From NCBI GenBank assembly GCA_964346395.1, contig CAYFUT010000003.1, forward strand, positions 13,870-77,869: 64,000 bases of DNA. The letters run 5' to 3'. Every line of letters starts with the position of its first letter. The first letter of the stretch is position 1. This stretch comes from CAYFUT01 sp964346395 (GTDB lineage Bacteria; Bacillota; Halanaerobiia; Halobacteroidales; Halobacteroidaceae). A model generated the notes under the pieces. The model made no database searches, was not told the origin of the DNA, and saw only the letters and a list, made by a program, of their open reading frames with translations. The position numbers and the translations under genes were made by a program. Below are positions 1 through 8,121 of the stretch, piece after piece.

Positions 1-1
1 A

Positions 2-169
2 TCCCGGACAGATCTTGATGAGTTTCTTGAGCAGTATGAAGATAACGAAGTAAAGCCCTTATTGACTTTAACTGGCGGACTTCATTTACATACTATAGAA
101 GCTTTAAATCAAGAAGTATTAAATTTAATTGAGGAAAAACTACGGGATAAAGGATTTTTACTGGATTAG
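2..169 (+). CDS. C-terminal end of an unidentified protein (cut by window edge)
   Basis: The reading frame is open from the first bases and stops at TAG 167-169, giving 55 residues. It is acidic and probably helical, with the segment LLTLTGGLHLHTIEAL near its middle. I do not recognise the family. It lies upstream of the PTS permease in the same direction, but a separate promoter at 201-229 follows it, so the two need not be co-transcribed. Its start lies outside the window. Confidence 0.5.
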   Translation, partial: SRTDLDEFLEQYEDNEVKPLLTLTGGLHLHTIEALNQEVLNLIEEKLRDKGFLLD

Positions 170-184
170 GTTTTTATTTTTACA

Positions 185-204
185 TCAAGTGTAAAGACAC
201 TTGA
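185..204. promoter_or_regulatory. perfect inverted repeat over the -35 box of the PTS gene
   Basis: TCAAGTGT-AAAG-ACACTTGA is a perfect 8-bp inverted repeat with a 4-nt spacer. Its right arm overlaps the TTGACA -35 element at 201-206. The position fits a repressor operator. It has no T-run and is an unlikely terminator. The regulator is unknown. Confidence 0.5.
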
Positions 205-229
205 CAATACAAAACTTAAATTATACAAT
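201..229 (+). promoter_or_regulatory. sigma-A type promoter of the PTS IIC gene
   Basis: TTGACA (201-206) and TACAAT (224-229) are separated by exactly 17 nt. The predicted transcript start is about 30 nt upstream of the ATG at 267. Confidence 0.55.
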
Positions 230-266
230 AATTATGGACTTATAGTAAATCAAGGGGGTAATAGTA

Positions 267-1271
267 ATGATTAAGCAATTTTTACGAAGAAAAAATATCC
301 AATTTTCTTTGGAAAGGTATGGTATTCAAGCTTTAGGAGCGATGGCTAAGGGCTTATTTGCGTCTTTAATTGTAGGATTAATTTTAAAGGTAATCGGTCA
401 GCAGTTAGGAATTTCTCTACTAGTTGAATTTAGTAAAACAGCTCAGGATATGATGGGTCCGGCAATTGGAGTAGCTGTAGCTTATGGTTTAGAAGCGCCG
501 CCGTTAGTTATTTTTACTTCGGTAGTGACGGGAGGAGCAGGAGCTCAGTTAGGAGGGCCGGTAGGTGCTTTTTTAGCAGCTGTAATTGGAACTGAGTTTG
601 GAAAAGCAATTTCTAAAGAAACTAAGCTTGATATAGTATTGACTCCAGCGGTAGTAATTATAACTGGCTTACTGATGGCTCAATTTGTAGGTCCCGTGAT
701 TGATCAGTTTATGGAAGGAGTTGGGCAGTTAATTATCACTGCTACCCGACTGCAGCCGATTCCGATGGGAATTATTGTTTCGGCGGTGATGGGAATGTGT
801 TTGACCTTACCGATTAGCAGCGCGGCAATTGGTTTGATGCTTAAGTTAAGCGGCTTGGCGGCGGGAGCAGCTACGGTAGGCTGCAGTGCCCAGATGATTG
901 GTTTTGCAGTCATGAGTTATCGGGAAAATAAGGTTGGCGGGCTGGTAAGTCAAGGTTTGGGCACGTCTATGCTGCAGATGCCGAACATTGTGCAGAATCC
1001 GTATATTTGGGTTCCGCCTACACTAACAGGTGCTATTTTAGGTCCGGCGGCAACAGTTATATTTAAAATGAAGAATAAGCCAATCGGCTCTGGTATGGGA
1101 ACGGCTGGTTTAGTAGGGCAGTTTGGAACAGTAGAAGTAATGGGGATGGAAGCTCTTTGGTCTATTTTATTACTTCATTTTTTAGCTCCGGCAGTATTAA
1201 CCTGGCTAATTGCTGAATTAATGCGGCGTCAGGGATTTATTCAGCAGAATGATCTGCTGCTTGAGTTATAG
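267..1271 (+). CDS. PTS sugar transporter subunit IIC (PTS_EIIC_2-like membrane protein)
   Basis: A 334-residue membrane protein with about eight to nine hydrophobic segments and many Gly/Ala-rich helices, for example around residues 25-50, 60-75 and 80-105. It resembles the stand-alone IIC permeases of the PTS_EIIC_2 family (my recognition, not a search). The sugar cannot be told. ATG 267 follows the ribosome site AAGGGGG. No IIA, IIB, HPr or antiterminator gene lies nearby, so the phosphorylating partners must be encoded elsewhere, or the protein acts differently. It has its own promoter and overlapping palindrome at 185-229. Confidence 0.75.
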   Translation: MIKQFLRRKNIQFSLERYGIQALGAMAKGLFASLIVGLILKVIGQQLGISLLVEFSKTAQDMMGPAIGVAVAYGLEAPPLVIFTSVVTGGAGAQLGGPVGAFLAAVIGTEFGKAISKETKLDIVLTPAVVIITGLLMAQFVGPVIDQFMEGVGQLIITATRLQPIPMGIIVSAVMGMCLTLPISSAAIGLMLKLSGLAAGAATVGCSAQMIGFAVMSYRENKVGGLVSQGLGTSMLQMPNIVQNPYIWVPPTLTGAILGPAATVIFKMKNKPIGSGMGTAGLVGQFGTVEVMGMEALWSILLLHFLAPAVLTWLIAELMRRQGFIQQNDLLLEL

Positions 1272-1287
1272 AAATTTAAAATAATGG

Positions 1288-1316
1288 TTGAAAAAGTGAG
1301 AATTATTTTTTATAAT
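1288..1316 (+). promoter_or_regulatory. promoter P1 of the xyl leader
   Basis: TTGAAA (1288-1293), a 17-nt spacer and TATAAT (1311-1316). The predicted start near 1323 is about 50 nt upstream of the first antiterminator-like hairpin. Confidence 0.5.
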
Positions 1317-1372
1317 TTAACTAGCGAGTGAGAAATATAATTATTATAAAAAAGTAAATATTATAAATAATC

Positions 1373-1405
1373 TAGTGTGTTACTGATTTGATCAGGCATT
1401 AGCTA
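1373..1405 (+). promoter_or_regulatory. RAT-like ribonucleic antiterminator 1 (BglG/LicT type)
   Basis: The core GTTACTGATTTGATCAGGCA matches the conserved parts of the RNA hairpins bound by BglG/SacY/LicT antiterminators (GTTACTG...CAGGCA). ACTGAT pairs with ATCAG(G), and the outer TAGT pairs with GCTA. Its 3' arm overlaps the 5' arm of the terminator starting at 1401, so the two structures exclude each other, as in known RAT elements. No BglG-type gene is in the window. Confidence 0.65.
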
Positions 1406-1469
1406 GGAGAAATAATCATAAGGGGAAGTTTATACCTTCCTGTTATGATTATTCCTCCTAGCTTTTTTT
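1401..1469 (+). terminator. conditional terminator 1 in the xyl leader
   Basis: AGCTAGGAGAAATAATCATAA (1401-1421) pairs with a right arm at 1443-1463, forming about 20 bp followed by a run of seven T. It shares bases with RAT 1, so antiterminator binding should block it. Confidence 0.75.
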
Positions 1470-1520
1470 AATTGCAATAAAAAAATATTATTAACAAAAT
1501 AAAAAATATTGAAAATTACC

Positions 1521-1549
1521 TTGAAAAATAAAATAAAATTTGTTAAAAT
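1521..1549 (+). promoter_or_regulatory. promoter P2 of the xyl leader
   Basis: TTGAAA (1521-1526), a 17-nt spacer and TAAAAT (1544-1549). It lies between terminator 1 and RAT 2, so each antiterminator module appears to have its own promoter. The region is very AT-rich, so a chance match is possible. Confidence 0.4.
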
Positions 1550-1620
1550 CAGTATAGAAAATAGGAAATATAATAAATTTAGGTAATTTAAGATAATTAT
1601 ATAAGTTAATATATAAATTT

Positions 1621-1653
1621 TAGCGTGTTACTGATTCGATCAGGCATTAGCTA
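1621..1653 (+). promoter_or_regulatory. RAT-like ribonucleic antiterminator 2 (BglG/LicT type)
   Basis: A second copy of the same element, with core GTTACTGATTCGATCAGGCA and outer arms TAGC/GCTA. It differs from copy 1 in the loop and in a compensated outer pair (TAGT to TAGC against GCTA), which supports a selected RNA fold. Confidence 0.65.
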
Positions 1654-1735
1654 GAGAGAAGAGCAGTTTATTTCTATGGGGGGTTCTATACTATATGTAT
1701 GGAAGTACAACTGGCTCTTTTTCTCTAGCTTTTTT
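1649..1735 (+). terminator. conditional terminator 2 in the xyl leader
   Basis: AGCTAGAGAGAAGAGC (1649-1664) pairs with the arm at about 1713-1730, followed by TTTTT. Its 5' arm overlaps RAT 2. The stem sequence differs from terminator 1 while the layout is the same, so this looks like an old duplication. The remaining leader (1736-1967) is AT-rich and shows no further hairpin I can support. Confidence 0.75.
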
Positions 1736-1967
1736 GTTTGCTTAAATTGTTAATTTTAATAATTTAATAACATAATAAGAGATATTTACTAGGAGGTGGT
1801 AGATAACAGTAAAAGGATAAACATTTGTTTTAGTTATTATAATTTAATAATTTATATAAGTGAAACAAATATTGGATTGGAGAATTAATAAGAAGTATAA
1901 GCTAATAATTTCATAATAATATTTTCAATATTCAAAAAATACTACAATTAATCAGAGGGGGATTATT

Positions 1968-3053
1968 GTGAAAAAACGATTAGGGATTTTGTTAATAGTA
2001 GTAATGTTGGTAGGGCTATTTGCCGGAACTAGTTTAGCTGGTTGGTTTGGTTCTGATGATAGTGATGATGGTAAAGTAAAGATTGGTTTTCTGTTGAAGA
2101 CAATGCAGGAGGAACGGTACTTAAAAGATAGAAGATACTTTCGTGAAGAGGTTGAATCATTAGGAGCAGAGTTAATATTTGATTCGGCTAATAATAAAGA
2201 AGCTCGGCAAATGTCTAAATTTGAAAATATGCTGGCTAAAGGTGCAGATGTGATAGTTTTACAGCCGGTAAATACAGGTACAGCCGGACAAATGGTAGAA
2301 AAAGCTCACGAAGAAGGAGTCAAAGTAGTTGGTTACGACTCTATGTTAACTAATGGACCGTTAGATGTTCATGTGATGCAGGATAGTTGGGCAGTAGGAA
2401 AATTACAGGGAGAGGCAATGATTCAATGGTTTAAAGAACAAAAAGGTGAAGTTAAGGGCAATGTTGCCTTGATCAAAGGTCAGCCTGGTGATTCTAATGC
2501 TCGATATATGAGTAGTGGGGCAAAAGAGATAATTGAAAATAATTCTGGTTTGGAGTTAGTGGTTGAACAGTCTCATGAAGGCTGGTCTCCTAATAAGGCA
2601 ATGGCTACTGCTGAAAATGCGTTGAATAAGTATGACAACAATATTGATGCCTTTATTTGTAATAACAGTGGGATGGCTCGAGGAGTTATTTCAGCTTTAG
2701 AAGCTCAAGGATTAGCTGATAAAAATAAGGTGTTTGTAGCAGGATCGGATGCTGACTTAACTAACATTAGATATGTGGCGCAGGGCAAACAAACAGTAGA
2801 AATCTTTAAGAAAATTGAACCTTTGGCTAGAAAAGCAGCTCAAATTGCTTATAAGTTGGCCCAAAGTTCGGATCTGACTGTAGAAGAAATGATGGAGAAG
2901 AATCGAATCAAGGTTGATAAGAAGATTGATAATGGCCATCAGGAGGTACCGACAGTAATTACTCCAATTGTAAAAGTTACGCAGGATAATATTAAAGATA
3001 CAGTAGTGGAAGCCGGTTTTCATTCAGAAGAAGATATTTTTAAAAATGAGTAA
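1968..3053 (+). CDS. xylF: D-xylose-type ABC transporter, periplasmic substrate-binding protein
   Basis: A 361-residue sugar-binding protein of the type-I (RbsB/XylF/ChvE) fold. A signal peptide (residues 1 to about 24, ending SLA-GW) lacks a lipobox cysteine, so the mature protein is probably free in a periplasm. The body starts with KIGFLLKTMQEERYLKDR, as in XylF, followed by the hinge segments VIVLQPVNTGTAG and FVAGSDADLTNIRYV. The start is GTG 1968 behind AGAGGGGG. It is the first gene of xylFGH and lies downstream of two antitermination modules. Xylose is the likely ligand from family resemblance, but another monosaccharide is possible. Confidence 0.85.
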   Translation: MKKRLGILLIVVMLVGLFAGTSLAGWFGSDDSDDGKVKIGFLLKTMQEERYLKDRRYFREEVESLGAELIFDSANNKEARQMSKFENMLAKGADVIVLQPVNTGTAGQMVEKAHEEGVKVVGYDSMLTNGPLDVHVMQDSWAVGKLQGEAMIQWFKEQKGEVKGNVALIKGQPGDSNARYMSSGAKEIIENNSGLELVVEQSHEGWSPNKAMATAENALNKYDNNIDAFICNNSGMARGVISALEAQGLADKNKVFVAGSDADLTNIRYVAQGKQTVEIFKKIEPLARKAAQIAYKLAQSSDLTVEEMMEKNRIKVDKKIDNGHQEVPTVITPIVKVTQDNIKDTVVEAGFHSEEDIFKNE

Positions 3054-3069
3054 ATAGTAAAAAGTACAA

Positions 3070-3101
3070 TCCCCTTCAGGCTAATTTCCTGAGGGGGTTT
3101 T
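3070..3101 (+). terminator. intra-operon terminator or attenuator between xylF and xylG
   Basis: CCCCTTCAGG pairs with CCTGAGGGGG across a short loop, followed by TTTTAC. It sits within the operon just before xylG. Leaky termination here would give more binding protein than ATPase and permease, a common arrangement in ABC operons. Confidence 0.6.
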
Positions 3102-3135
3102 ACTTAAAACTAAGAATTAAGAGAAGGTGATACAG

Positions 3136-4665
3136 TTGGGTGAAGCGATATTGAAAATGGAGGATATAATTAAAGATTTTCCGGGGGTTAGAGCTTTAGA
3201 TCATGTTAATTTAACAGCCCGGCGGGGAGAAGTATTGGCTTTAGTAGGTGAAAATGGAGCTGGGAAGTCGACATTAATGAAAGTGTTGAGTGGAGTTCAT
3301 CCGGAAGCTACTTATGAAGGAGAAATCTATATAGATGGTGAATTAAAACAGTTTGCTAATACTAAGCAAGCTGAAGAAGCGGGGATAGCTATTATTCATC
3401 AGGAGTTAAATTTAATTCCTGGTTTGAGTGTAGCGGAAAATATTTTTCTTGATCGACAGTTTACTACAGAAGTAGGAGTTATTGATTGGGAAAAGATGTA
3501 TTCTAAAGCTGAAGAAGTTTTAGCTCGCTTAAATATTGAGGATATTGATCCGCATACTTTGCTTAAAGAATTGACAGTAGGAAAACAGCAGATGGTGGAG
3601 ATTGCTAAAGCGCTGTCTTTAAATGCTGAAATTTTAGTACTTGATGAACCTACTTCTGCTTTAACAGAAAGTGAAGCAGAGGAGTTATTTAGAGTAATTC
3701 GGGAGTTGAGAGATCAAGGAGTTTGCATGATATTTATTTCTCATAAGATGGATGAAATTGAACAGGTAGCTGACCGAGTAGCAGTTCTAAGGAATGGAAA
3801 GAGTATTGGAGATATAGAAACGTTAGAAGAAATTACAGTCGATGAAATTATTAATCGCATGGTGGGAGAAGAAGTTGATGAAATGTTCCCTAAACAGGAG
3901 TTTGACCGGGGGGAAAAGACGTTAGAAGTTAAAGATATAGAAGTAGATCATCCGTTGCGAGAAGGAGAAAAAAAGGTTAAGGAAGTTTCTTTTTCTGCTT
4001 ATCAAGGGGAAATACTGGGAATTGCTGGCTTAATGGGTTCGGGAAGAACAGAATTAGTATCCGGTATTTTTGGAGCTTATCCCGAAGATTCCCGAGGAGA
4101 AGTTTATATTAAAGGGGCGAAAGTGGAACTTAATTCGCCAGAAGAAGCTGTTAAGCATGGACTTGGGTTGATTCCTGAAGATAGGAAAGAGATTGGGTTA
4201 TTATTAACTCAAAATGTAGTTAATAATATGTCAGCAGCTTCTCTGGATAAATTTTCTAATGGTCTAGGAGTTATGCAGCCGTTAGAAGAACAACAGAACT
4301 GCCGTAATTATGTAGATCAACTATCAATTAAAACTCCGAGTATTTTTGCTAATGTAGCTACTTTAAGCGGTGGTAACCAGCAGAAAGTAGTGTTAGGTAA
4401 GTGGCTTAGTAGCGCTCCGGATATTTTGTTTTTGGATGAGCCAACCCGGGGGATTGATGTCGGGGCTAAAGCAGAAATCCATCGTTTGATGAATAAATTA
4501 GTAGAACAGGGAGTCACTGTAATTATGATTTCTTCTGAACTTCCAGAAATATTAGGCATGAGTGATAGAATTTTGGTGATGTGTGAAGGGGAAGCAGTAG
4601 CGATGTTAGATAGAGAAGAAACGAATAAAGAAGAAATAATGGAATATGCATCAGGAAACTTTTAA
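3136..4665 (+). CDS. xylG: D-xylose-type ABC transporter, duplicated ATP-binding protein
   Basis: About 509 residues with two ABC ATPase halves, the hallmark of the RbsA/XylG family. Half one has Walker A GENGAGKS, signature LTVGKQQMVEIA and Walker B ILVLDEPT. Half two has the degenerate Walker A GLMGSGRTE, signature LSGGNQQKV and FLDEPTRGIDVG. I choose TTG 3136, because AAGGTGAT (3125-3132) is then a correctly spaced ribosome site and the product begins MGEAILKMEDI as in homologues. GTG 3127 overlaps that ribosome site. The 70-nt gap from xylF holds a terminator-like hairpin. It powers XylH. Confidence 0.87.
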   Translation: MGEAILKMEDIIKDFPGVRALDHVNLTARRGEVLALVGENGAGKSTLMKVLSGVHPEATYEGEIYIDGELKQFANTKQAEEAGIAIIHQELNLIPGLSVAENIFLDRQFTTEVGVIDWEKMYSKAEEVLARLNIEDIDPHTLLKELTVGKQQMVEIAKALSLNAEILVLDEPTSALTESEAEELFRVIRELRDQGVCMIFISHKMDEIEQVADRVAVLRNGKSIGDIETLEEITVDEIINRMVGEEVDEMFPKQEFDRGEKTLEVKDIEVDHPLREGEKKVKEVSFSAYQGEILGIAGLMGSGRTELVSGIFGAYPEDSRGEVYIKGAKVELNSPEEAVKHGLGLIPEDRKEIGLLLTQNVVNNMSAASLDKFSNGLGVMQPLEEQQNCRNYVDQLSIKTPSIFANVATLSGGNQQKVVLGKWLSSAPDILFLDEPTRGIDVGAKAEIHRLMNKLVEQGVTVIMISSELPEILGMSDRILVMCEGEAVAMLDREETNKEEIMEYASGNF

Positions 4666-4681
4666 GTAGGAGGTTAGAATA

Positions 4682-5827
4682 ATGGCGGAAAATACAAGTG
4701 GTCAAGGATTCATGTATAATTTAAAGCGAATAATTAAAGGAAATGGGACTTTATTAGCTTTAATTGGATTAGGAATCTTTCTTACTTTTATGACTGAGTC
4801 ATTTTTTACTCCCCGTAATTTAACTAATTTAGCATTACAAACAACGATTCGGGGAATTATTGCTATTACGATGACGATGGTTATTTTATTGGCGGGAATT
4901 GACTTATCTGTTGGTTCAATAGTTGGTTTATCAGCAGTAACTGTTACTTTATTAATGCAGGCTGGATTAGGAGTCTGGGTTGCTGTCTTGATAACTATTT
5001 TGCTGGTGGGGGTTGGATTAGGATTATGGAATGGATTTTGGATTGCAACTTATGATATTCATCCATTTTTAATTACTTTAGGAATGATGACTATTGCCCG
5101 TGGTTTAGCTATGGTTGTTACTGATGGAAGTTCTGTACCAGTGTCTAATGATTTGTTTAATATTATTGGCGGGGGATTTATTCCTCAAGTGCCGAGTTTG
5201 ATTATTTTGGGTTTAGCTTTGCTGGGTAGTATTTATATTATTTTAAAAGCCAATCAAAAGAAGCGCGAGTATGGAATGGAAGTTGATAACTTTGAGACAG
5301 TTACTAATATAGTATTTAGTGTAATCGGGATTTTATTTGCTGCTCTTGTGTTTGGCAGTTATAAGGGGATTCCGGTTCCTGTAGCTATTTTCGTAGTTTT
5401 AATTTCTATTGGAGTTTTCATTCTGCGGAAAACAAAATTAGGACGGGCAATTTATGCTATCGGTGGAAATGAGGAAGCAGCTCGATTATCAGGAATGAAT
5501 GTTTTTAAAGTAAAAATGTTTGTTTTTACTTCTAATATAGTAATGGCTTCTATTTCGGGAATCATTCTTGCTTCCCGGTTAAATGGAGCTTCTCCAAACT
5601 TAGGAGACATGTTAGAACTGGATGTTATTGCTTCAGTAGCAATTGGAGGAACTAGTTTTACTGGTGGTTATGGTCAAATTACTGGTTCGATTATTGGTGC
5701 TTTTATCATTGGGATTCTCAATAATGGAATGAGTTTATTAGGGATTAACACTTTTTATCAGTTAATTGCTAAAGGTTTAATTATTATTTTTGCTGTTTGG
5801 TACGATACGGTTAGTAGTAAGGAATAA
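4682..5827 (+). CDS. xylH: D-xylose-type ABC transporter, permease
   Basis: A 381-residue permease of the BPD_transp_2 family, with about ten membrane segments. The EAA-like region LAGIDLSVGSIVGLSA and the late segment SVAIGGTSFTGGYGQITGS are typical of ribose/xylose permeases. The inserted loop around residues 195-215 (KANQKKREYGMEV) is usual for the XylH branch. ATG 4682 follows GTAGGAGG, 16 nt after the xylG stop. It ends at a strong terminator at 5849. With XylF and XylG it forms the import complex. Confidence 0.87.
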   Translation: MAENTSGQGFMYNLKRIIKGNGTLLALIGLGIFLTFMTESFFTPRNLTNLALQTTIRGIIAITMTMVILLAGIDLSVGSIVGLSAVTVTLLMQAGLGVWVAVLITILLVGVGLGLWNGFWIATYDIHPFLITLGMMTIARGLAMVVTDGSSVPVSNDLFNIIGGGFIPQVPSLIILGLALLGSIYIILKANQKKREYGMEVDNFETVTNIVFSVIGILFAALVFGSYKGIPVPVAIFVVLISIGVFILRKTKLGRAIYAIGGNEEAARLSGMNVFKVKMFVFTSNIVMASISGIILASRLNGASPNLGDMLELDVIASVAIGGTSFTGGYGQITGSIIGAFIIGILNNGMSLLGINTFYQLIAKGLIIIFAVWYDTVSSKE

Positions 5828-5848
5828 TAAGTTGGAAAGTTTGGCTTT

Positions 5849-5884
5849 AGAGGGGAGTCAAATTATTGACTGCCCTCTATTTTA
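5849..5884 (+). terminator. terminator of xylFGH
   Basis: TAGAGGGGAGTCAA pairs with TTGACTGCCCTCTA, followed by TTTTATATTT. Confidence 0.75.
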
Positions 5885-6026
5885 TATTTAGTGAAAAGTT
5901 TATTTAGCAAAAATTTGACAGGAATTTTATATATATTTATTTAAATAATACTATAATATAATGTTTTTAATAGCAACAGAGTAAAGGTTATTGCTTTATT
6001 AAAAAATCAAGGAAGGGGTGTAGAAG

Positions 6027-7976
6027 GTGAAAAGTTTAAAAAAAGTTTCAATTAAATGGAAAGTAATGTCTATTTTATTATTGATAACAGTAATTCCGTT
6101 AGTGGCTTCTGGGTATTTTATTCAAAGAAATAATTATAAAAATTTAAAAAGTACTCTTCAACAGCAGGGTAAAACTAATTTAAAAGTAATCAATAATCGG
6201 CTTCATAGAGAAGAAAAGAGGTTAAGTGAAGTTGGCAATCGATTGCTACAAGATAAAGAGCTAATGCAGGCAATAAAAAGACAGGCGCCCACAGAAGTGT
6301 ATGTCAGAATGAATAAATATATTGAGCGCGAAAATTTAGATTTTTTAACTTTTGCAACTCCGGATGGACAAGTAATTCGGCGCGGAAATAATAGCCGTAA
6401 TTTTGAGGATCAATTGCCATTTTCGCAAGTGTTTAAGCAAGTCACTAACAAGCAAAAACCAATTACTACTTATGTAGAATATCCAGCTGAATTAGTAAGT
6501 AAAGAAGATACTCCTTCTCGTCAGTTAAGCCAGCGTTTACAGGCTACCCAAGAAGGAACTTCCGGTCTAGTAATGCTGAGGGTAATCCCTATTGAATTTT
6601 TGAATGAAGTTCAAGCTATTTTTATTGTAGGCCAACTTATTAATGATAATTCTCAAATTTATAATCAAGAATTAGAAAATTTAGTATTTACAGCTAAGAA
6701 GGAAGCTAACGATTATATGTCAGGGATTAGGTTTGAAGGAGATTATATAATTGCTAATAATCAATTCTGGTCATCTAAAGACGGTTTTCAATTAAATGGG
6801 GATAAAGTAAGTAATAGTTTTTTAACTTTTAAATCAGCTATAAAGAATAATTCAGGGGAAAAGTTAGCTACTGTGGTTTACGGCATTTCCCGCACCAAAT
6901 TAAAAAATAGTGTACAAGAAAATTTTTGGATTATGTTTAGAATTCTTTTTTCAGTAGTAATTTTGATTATAGTTATTTCCTTTTTGATTTCAACAAAAAT
7001 TAGTAAGAAAATAGAAAAGATCATTGGTAAATTAAAAAAGATAGCCGCTGGAGATTTGACTGTTAGATTGGAAATTGATAGTGAAGATGAATTAGGAGAA
7101 TTGGGACAAGAATTTAATGAAACTATTGCTGACCAGAAGCAAATCTTGCAGCAAATTTCAGATTCGGTAAATAAAATAACGGATTATAGTCATCAATTAT
7201 CTAGTTCAGCTGGGGAAAGTAACCAATTAACTGATGAAACAGCTGAAAATATGACTGAGATAACAACTGCTATTAAAGAAATTGCTAACAGTAGTCAAGA
7301 AATATCAGATTTAGCACAGAAAGCTTATACAGAAACTGATTCGGGCGTAGAACAGATTGAGCAAATGGAAGAAAAAATGGAAGAGATTGATAAGGCGGCT
7401 GAAGAGGCTAGAGAAATAATTAACAGTTTAAATGATACTTCACAGCAGATAGTTGAAATTGTAGATATGATTACTGGAATTGCAGAAGAAACTAATTTAT
7501 TGGCTTTAAATGCTAGTATTGAAGCGGCTCGGGCAAGTTCTGCTCTGAAGGGTTCTGGAACCCGTAGGGGAGAAGCCGGTCAAGGTTTTGCTGTAGTAGC
7601 AGAAGAAATAAAAGAATTAGCTGAAGAAACTACTAAAGCTACTGATCGGGCTATTGAATTAATTGAAGAGACCCAGATTAAATCAAGCCAAGGATTAAAA
7701 GCAATTGAAGATGTTACTAATCAGACTAAGCAGGGAACTGAATTAATTGGAAAGACTAATCAAACTTTTGATGATATTGCTGAACAAATTGAGGATACTT
7801 CTGCCTATACAGAAGAGGCGACTGCTTCTAGTGAAGAGTTAGCTGCTAGTAGTGAAGATGTTAATCAAGCAGCTGAGCAGATGGATAAAATATCTGATGA
7901 AGTAGCAAAGTCAGCAGAAGATTTGGCAGAAATGGCAAATAAATTGGAAAAATTAGTTTGCAACTATAAATTATAA
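6027..7976 (+). CDS. methyl-accepting chemotaxis protein with an insert at the hairpin tip
   Basis: A 649-residue chemoreceptor. It has TM1 at about residues 13-33, an extracytoplasmic sensor region of about 270 residues, TM2 at about 305-327, HAMP at about 328-380, then a long methyl-accepting coiled coil. The conserved tip reads EETNLLALNASIEAARA, then SSALKGSGTRR, then GEAGQGFAVVAEEIKELA. The 11 middle residues (33 nt) have no counterpart in ordinary receptors and sit at the U-turn that contacts CheA and CheW. The GTG start 6027 follows AAGGGGTGTAGAAG. It is monocistronic, between two terminators. Its position after xylFGH invites a sugar-sensing guess, but the sequence does not prove it. 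Confidence 0.9.
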   Translation: MKSLKKVSIKWKVMSILLLITVIPLVASGYFIQRNNYKNLKSTLQQQGKTNLKVINNRLHREEKRLSEVGNRLLQDKELMQAIKRQAPTEVYVRMNKYIERENLDFLTFATPDGQVIRRGNNSRNFEDQLPFSQVFKQVTNKQKPITTYVEYPAELVSKEDTPSRQLSQRLQATQEGTSGLVMLRVIPIEFLNEVQAIFIVGQLINDNSQIYNQELENLVFTAKKEANDYMSGIRFEGDYIIANNQFWSSKDGFQLNGDKVSNSFLTFKSAIKNNSGEKLATVVYGISRTKLKNSVQENFWIMFRILFSVVILIIVISFLISTKISKKIEKIIGKLKKIAAGDLTVRLEIDSEDELGELGQEFNETIADQKQILQQISDSVNKITDYSHQLSSSAGESNQLTDETAENMTEITTAIKEIANSSQEISDLAQKAYTETDSGVEQIEQMEEKMEEIDKAAEEAREIINSLNDTSQQIVEIVDMITGIAEETNLLALNASIEAARASSALKGSGTRRGEAGQGFAVVAEEIKELAEETTKATDRAIELIEETQIKSSQGLKAIEDVTNQTKQGTELIGKTNQTFDDIAEQIEDTSAYTEEATASSEELAASSEDVNQAAEQMDKISDEVAKSAEDLAEMANKLEKLVCNYKL

Positions 7977-8005
7977 AAAAATAAATTTAAAATTAACTCT
8001 AGTCT

Positions 8006-8028
8006 AAACGGCCGCAAGGCCGTTTTTT
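8006..8028 (+). terminator. terminator of the chemoreceptor gene
   Basis: AAACGGCC-GCAA-GGCCGTTT followed by a T-run. Confidence 0.85.
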
Positions 8029-8121
8029 CTTATTTAAGCACATATTTTTAATCGATTTTCTCCATAATAATAAATGACCTAATTTAAAAAAATAAAATTT
8101 GATTAAAGGAGGAATCGGTAA

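Noticed and set aside
1797..1889. A 30-codon frame starting GTG before xylF
   Set aside because: The GTG lies within its own AGGAGGTGG ribosome-like sequence and the product is low-complexity. Not convincing as a leader peptide.
1323..1967. T-box or metabolite riboswitch in the xyl leader
   Set aside because: No T-box AGGGTGGNACCGCG sequence and no known aptamer core. The RAT/terminator overlap explains the structures better.
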